Assembly: GCA_960531495.1 (NCBI GenBank)
Contig: OY482852.1
Location: 33,516,117-33,580,116, forward strand
Source: Zeus faber
Taxonomy: Eukaryota; Chordata; Actinopteri; Zeiformes; Zeidae
Direction: 5' to 3'
DNA length: 64,000 nt
Part shown: positions 58,701 to 64,000 of the stretch, piece by piece
How positions within the stretch are numbered: the first letter of the stretch is position 1
Layout: each line of letters begins with the position of its first letter
The notes under the pieces: model-generated
The model's database searches: none
Told to the model about the DNA's origin: nothing
Seen by the model: only the letters and a program-made list of their open reading frames with translations
Position numbers and translations under genes: made by a program

Positions 58701-61700
58701 CTTTCATTGTTTCTTTCAATCTTTCTGTCTTTCAATATTTCATTCAATCTTTCTTTCATTCCTTCTTTCAATCTTTCTTTCAAATTTTCTTTCAATCTTT
58801 CTTTTTTCAATCTTTCTTTCAATCTTTCTTTCTTTCAATCTTTCTGTCTTTCAATATTTCTTTCAATCTTTCAATCTTTCTTTTTTTTTCAATCTTTCTT
58901 TCAATCTTTCTTTTATTCTATCTTTAAATCTTTGTTTTTTTAATCTTTCTTGCAATCTTTCTTTCAGTCTTTCAATCTGTCTTTCAAACTTTCAATCTTT
59001 CTTTCAATCTTTCAATCGTTCAATCTTTCTTTCAATCTTTCTTTGAATCTTTCAATCTTCAATCTTTCAATCTATCTTTCAGTCTTTCTTTCAATCATTC
59101 AATCTTTCTTTCAATTTTTCTTTCTTTCAATCTTTCTTTCAATCTTTCTTTCATTCTTTCCTTCAGTCTTTCAATCTTTCTTTCAATCTTTCTTTCAATC
59201 TTTCTTTCAATCTTTCTTTCATTCTTTCTTACAATCTTTCTTTCAATCTTTCAATCTTTCTTTCAATATTTCTTTCAATCTTTCTTACTTTCAATCTTTC
59301 TTTCTTTAAATCTTTCTTTCAATCTTTCTTTCAAACTTTCATTCTTTATTTCAATCTTTCAATCTTTCAATCTTTCTTTCATTCTTTCTTTCAATCTTTC
59401 TTTCAATCTTTCAGTCTTTCTTTCAATATTTCTTTCAATCTTTCTTTCTTTAAATCTTTCTTTCAATCTTTCTTTCAAACTTTCAATCTTTATTTCAAAC
59501 TTTCAATCTTTCAATCTTTCTTTCAATCTTTCTTTCAATCTTTCAATCTTTCTTTCATTCTTTCTTTCAATATTTCAATCTTTCAACCTTTCTTTCATTC
59601 TTTCTTTCAATCTTTCAATCTTTCTTTAATTTTTTCTTTCAATCTTTCTTACTTTCAATTTTTCTATCTTTCAATAATTCTTCCAATCTTTCAATCTTTC
59701 TTTTGTTATTCTTTCAATCTTTCTTTCTTTCAATCTTTCTATCCATCTATCTATCAATCTTTTTTTCATTCTTTCTTTCAATCTTTCTTTTTTCAATCTT
59801 TCTTGCAAACTTTCTTTCAATTGTTTAATCTTTCAATCTTTCTTTCATTCTTTCTTTCAGTCTTTCAATCTTTTTTTCATTCTTTCTTTCAATATTTCAA
59901 TCTTTCAATCTTTCTGTCATTCTTTCTGTCAATCTTTCAATCTTTCTTTCATTCTTTCTTTCAATCTTTCTTACTTTCAATTTTTCTATCTTTCAATATT
60001 TCTTCCAATCGTTCAATCTTTCTTTTATTATTTCTTTCAATCTTTCTTTCTTTCAATCTTTCTTTCCATCTTTCTTTCAATCTTTCTTTCATTCTATCTT
60101 TCAATCTTTCAATCTTTCTTTCATTCTTTCTTTCAATCTTTCAATCTTTCAATTTTTCTATCTTTCAATATTTCTTCCAATCGTTCAATCTTTCTTTCAT
60201 TATTTCTTTCAATCTTTCTTTTGTTATTTCTTTCAATCTTTCTTTCTTTCAATCTTTCTTTCCATCTTTCTTTCAATCTTTCTTTCATTCTTTCTTTCAA
60301 TCTTTCTTTCATTATTTCTTTCAGTCTTTCAATCTTTCTTTCAAACTTTCAATCTTTCTTTCAATCTTTCAGTCGTTCAATCTTTCTTTCAATCTTTCTT
60401 TCAATCTTTCAATCTTCAGTCTTTCAATCTTTCTTTCAATCTTTCAATCTTTCTTTCAATATTTCTTTCAATCTTTCTTTCTTTAAATCTTTCTTTCAAT
60501 CTTTCTTTCAAACTTTCAATCTTTATTTCAATCTTTCAATCGTTCAATCTTTCTTTCAATCTTTCTTTCAATCTTTCAATCTTTCTTTCATTCTTTCTTT
60601 CAATATTTCAATCTTTCTTTCATTCTTTCTTTCAATCTTTCAATCTTTCATTAATTCTTTCTTTCAATCTTTCAATCTTTCAATTTTTCTATCTTTCAAT
60701 ATTTCTTCCAATCTTTCAATCTTTCTTTTGTTATTCTTTCAATCTTTCTTTCTTTCAATCTTTCTATCCATCTATCTTTCAATCTTTCTTTCATTCTTTC
60801 TTTCAATCTTTCTTTTTTCAAACTTTCTTGCAAACTTTCTTTCAATTGTTTAATCTTTCAATCTTTCTTTCATTCTTTCTTTCAGTCTTTCAATCTTTTT
60901 TTCATTCTTTCTTTCAATATTTCAATCTTTCAATCTTTCTTTCATTCTTTCTTTCAACCTTTCAATCTTTCTTTCATTCTTTCTTGCAATCTTTCTTTCA
61001 ATTGTTTAATCTTTCAATCTTTCTTTCATTCTTTCCTTCAGTCTTTCAATCTTTTTTTCAATCTTTCTTTCATTCTTTCTTTCAATCGTTCTTTCTTTCG
61101 TTTAGTCTTTCTTTCAATCTTTCAATTTTTCAATCTTTCTTTCATTCTTTCTTTTAATCTTTCAATCTTTCTTTCATTGTTTCTTTCAATCTTTCTGTCC
61201 ATCTTTCTTTCATTCTTTCCTTCAGTCTTTCATTCTTTCTTTCAATCTTTCTTTTTTCAATCATTCTTGCAATCATTCTTTCAATTGTTTAATCTTTCAA
61301 TCTTTCTTTCATTCTTTCTTTCAATCATTCTGTCCGTCATTCTTTCTTTCAGTCTTTCTTTCAATCATTCAATCTTTCATTCTTTCCTTCTATCTTTCTT
61401 TCAATCTTTCTTTCATTCTTTATTTCAATCTTTGTTTCATTCTTTCTTTCAATCTTTCCTTCAATCTTTCTTTCAATCTTTCTTTCAATCTTTCTTTCAA
61501 TCTTTCTTTCAATATTTCTTTCATTCTTTATTTTAATCTTTCAATCTTTCTTTAATTGTTTCTTTCAATCTTTCTGTCTTTCAATATTTCTTTCAATCTT
61601 TCAATCTTTCTTTTTTTTTCAATCTTTCTTTCAATCTTTCTTTTATTCTATCTTTAAATCTTTGTTTTTTTAATCTTTCTTGCAATCTTTCTTTCAGTCT

Positions 61701-64000
61701 TTCAATCTGTCTTTCAAACTTTCAATCTTTCTTTCAATCTTTCAATCTTTCAATCTTTCTTTCAATTTTTCTTTCAATCTTTCAGTCTTTCTTTCATTCT
61801 TTCTTTCAAACTTTCAATCTTTCAATCTTTCTTTCATTCTTTCTTTCAATCTTTCAATCTTTCTTTCAATATTTCTTTCAATCTTTCTTTCTGTCAATCT
61901 TTCTTTCCATCTTTCTTTCCATCTTTCTTTCATTCTTTCCTTCAGTCTTTCAATCTTTCTTTCAATCTTTCTTTCAATTTTTCTTTCAATCTTTCTTTCA
62001 TTCTTTCCTTCAATCTTTCAATCTTTCTTTCAATCTTTCTTTCAATCTTTCATTCATTCTTTCTTTCAATCTTTCTTTCAATATTTCTTTCAATCTTTTT
62101 TACTTTCAATCTTTCTTTCTTTAAATCTTGCTCTCAATCTTTCTTTCAAACTTTCATTATTTATTTCAATATTTCAATCGTTCAATCTTTCTTTCATTCT
62201 TTCTTTCAATCTTTCTTTCAATCTTTCAATCTTTCTTTTAATATTTCTTTCAATCTTTCTTTCTTTAAATCTTCTTTCAATCTTTCTTTCAAACTTTCAA
62301 TCTTTATTTCAATCTTTCAATCTTTCAATCTTTCTTTCATTCTTTCTTTCAATATTTCAATTTTTCAATCTTTCTTTCATTCTTTCTTTTAATCTTTCAA
62401 TCTTTCTTTCATTGTTTCTTTCAATCTTTCTGTCTTTCAATATTTCATTCAATCTTTCTTTCATTCCTTCTTTCAATATTTCTTTCAAATTTTCTTTCAA
62501 TCTTTCTTTTTTCAATATTTCTTTCAATCTTTCTTTCATTCTTTCTTTCAGTCTTTCAAAATTTGTTTCAAACTTTCAATCTTTCTTTCAATCTTTCAGT
62601 CGTTCAATCTTTCTTTCAATCTTTCTTTGAATCTTTCAATCTTCAATCTTTCAATCTATCTTTCAGTCTTTCTTTCAATCATTCAATCTGTCAATCCTTC
62701 TTTCAATCTTTCTTTTTTTCAATCTTTCTTTCAATCTTTCTTTCATTCTTTCCTTCAGTCTTTCAATCTTTCTTTCAATCTTTCTTTCAATCTTTCTTTC
62801 AATCTTTCTTTCATTCTTTCTTTCAATCTTTCTTTCAATCTTTCAATCTTTCTTTCAATATTTCTTTCAATCTTTCTTACTTTCAATCTTTCTTTCTTAA
62901 AATCTTTCTTTCAATCTTTCTTTCAAACTTTCATTCTTTATTTCAATCTTTCAATCTTTCAATCTTTCTTTCATTCTTTCTTTCAATCTTTCTTTCAATC
63001 TTTCAATCTTTCTTTCAATATTTCTTTCAATCTTTCTTTCTTTAAATCTTTCTTTCAATCTTTCTTTCAAACTTTCAATCTTTATTTCAATCTTTCAATC
63101 TTTCAATCTTTCTTTCAATCTTTCTTTCAATCTTTCAATCTTTCTTTCATTCTTTCTTTCAATATTTCAATCTTTCAACCTTTCTTTCATTCTTTCTTTC
63201 AATCTTTGAATCTTTGAATCTTTCTTTAATTTTTTCTTTCAATCTTTCTTACTTTCAATTTTTTTATCTTTCAATATTTCTTCCAATCTTTCAATCTTTC
63301 TTTTGTTATTCTTTCAATCTTTCTTTCTTTCAATCTTTCTATCCATCTATCTATCAATCTTTTTTTCATTCTTTCTTTCAATCTTTCTTTTTTCAATCTT
63401 TCTTGCAAACTTTCTTTCAATTGTTTAATCTTTCAATCTTTCTTTCATTCTTTCTTTCAGTCTTTCAATCTTTTTTTCATTCTTTCTTTCAATATTTCAA
63501 TCTTTCAATCTTTCTGTCATTCTTTCTGTCAATCTTTCAATCTTTCTTTCATTCTTTCTTTCAATCTTTCTTACTTTCAATTTTTCTATCTTTCAATATT
63601 TCTTCCAATCGTTCAATCTTTCTTTTATTATTTCTTTCAATCTTTCTTTCTTTCAATCTTTCTTTCCATCTTTCTTTCAATCTTTCTTTCATTCTTTCTT
63701 TCAATCTTTCTTTTTTCAATATTTCTTTCAATCTGTCAATTTTTCTTTCATTCTTTCATTCTTTCTTTCAATTTTTCTTTCATTCTTTCTTTCAATCTTT
63801 CTTTAAATATTTCAATCTTTCAATCTTTCTTTCAATCTTTCTTTCAATCTTTCAGTCTTTCTTTCAATCATTATTTCAATCTTTCATTCTTTCAATCTTT
63901 CTTTCAATCTTTCTTTCAATCTTTCAATCTTTCTTTCATTCTTTCTTTCAATATTTCAATCTTTCAATCTTTCTTTCAATCTTTCTTTCAATCTTTCAAT
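46710..64000. repeat. Giant TTTC/AATC tetranucleotide-lattice microsatellite, right part
   Basis: This continues the array after the LINE with the same word set and runs beyond the window. It is rich in long copies at fixed offsets: 50951 and 52099 (1,148 bp); 51717/52099 and 57421/57803 (5,704 bp); 55579/55997 and 59803/60221 (4,224 bp); and 59701-60095 and 63301-63695 (3,600 bp). Rare landmark words such as CTTGCAATC, TTTGTTATTTC, TCAATTGTTTAATC and TGTCTGTCAATC define the larger units. No gene is supported. Confidence 0.97.
52998..55003. repeat. 1,003-bp tandem segmental duplication inside the microsatellite
   Basis: 52998-54000 and 54001-55003 match at an exact 1,003-bp offset. Both begin CCTTCAGTCGTTCAATC, both contain CAATTGTTGAATC, CTTCCAGTCTTTCTTCCAG and CAAAATTTGTTTCAAAC. 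They diverge where the next unit would need CCTTCAGTCG but CTTACAATC appears. Confidence 0.88.

Noticed and set aside
41466-62539. Minus-strand open frames rich in KERLKER in the microsatellite
   Set aside because: They are the complement of the same lattice (GAAA/GATT words) and resemble coiled coils only by composition.
31781-63217. Dozens of long open frames of F, S, Q, N, L and I
   Set aside because: They are explained by the stop-poor TTTC/AATC lattice; frames overlap on one strand and lack domains.
1-64000. tRNA or rRNA genes
   Set aside because: No cloverleaf with A and B box spacing and no rRNA signature was found by eye. The tRNA-Trp match at 13373 is only the 18-base primer site.

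Overview
The window looks like repeat-dense, gene-poor teleost fish DNA. The evidence is the mix of elements: an L2-type LINE with the typical fish 3' tail, a Ty3/Gypsy element with a Tf1/Sushi-like self-priming layout, hAT remnants, and a class I-like endogenous retrovirus. I see no intact host gene. The best coding traces are one intact exon-like piece (25846-26069, minus) and one decayed multi-exon gene (21849-23935, minus). Assignment to teleosts rests on recognising families, not on a search.

Layout. 1-6530 is a satellite array built from two modules, A (about 252 bp) and B (about 206 bp). They share a last part of roughly 100 bp and are ordered irregularly (AB, ABB, AAB). A stray B fragment lies at 7572-7628. 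7629-11790 holds a short heptad-repeat open stretch on the minus strand, a candidate LTR end (to 9833) and a decayed hAT transposon (10044-10960). 11811-12089 is the 5' end of a LINE-like ORF. An unnamed interspersed repeat follows at 12088-12780.

13011-21156 is a decayed endogenous retrovirus: candidate 5' LTR, tRNA-Trp primer site, repeat-rich leader, gag, a gag stop (UAG) followed by pro-pol in the same frame, RT and RNase H. The end of RNase H and most of integrase are replaced by two oppositely oriented copies of the same interspersed repeat. Only the integrase C-terminal tail survives beyond them. No 3' LTR is seen.

21849-23935 (minus) is a broken gene with a GDS motif, divided by short introns. 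25205-25690 is a foldback repeat. 25846-26069 (minus) is a Myb/SANT-like terminal exon. 28576-31492 (minus) is a Ty3/Gypsy element with an internal deletion: its 3' LTR has lost U3, and RT is cut before the catalytic motif.

31690 to the window end is a giant tetranucleotide-lattice microsatellite (TTTC and AATC words, commonest 12-mer TTTCTTTCAATC). It covers more than 29 kb here and runs off the right edge. An L2-type LINE (43606-46709) interrupts it. Segmental duplications of 1,462 and 1,003 bp (tandem) and at spacings of 1,148, 3,600, 4,224 and 5,704 bp lie within it. The very long open frames there (runs rich in F, S, Q, N, L and I) follow from the repeat lacking plus-strand stop codons and should not be called genes.

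These parts do not form a pathway. The window records successive transposon insertions, satellite amplification and microsatellite expansion, probably in a low-recombination or heterochromatic setting (inference).
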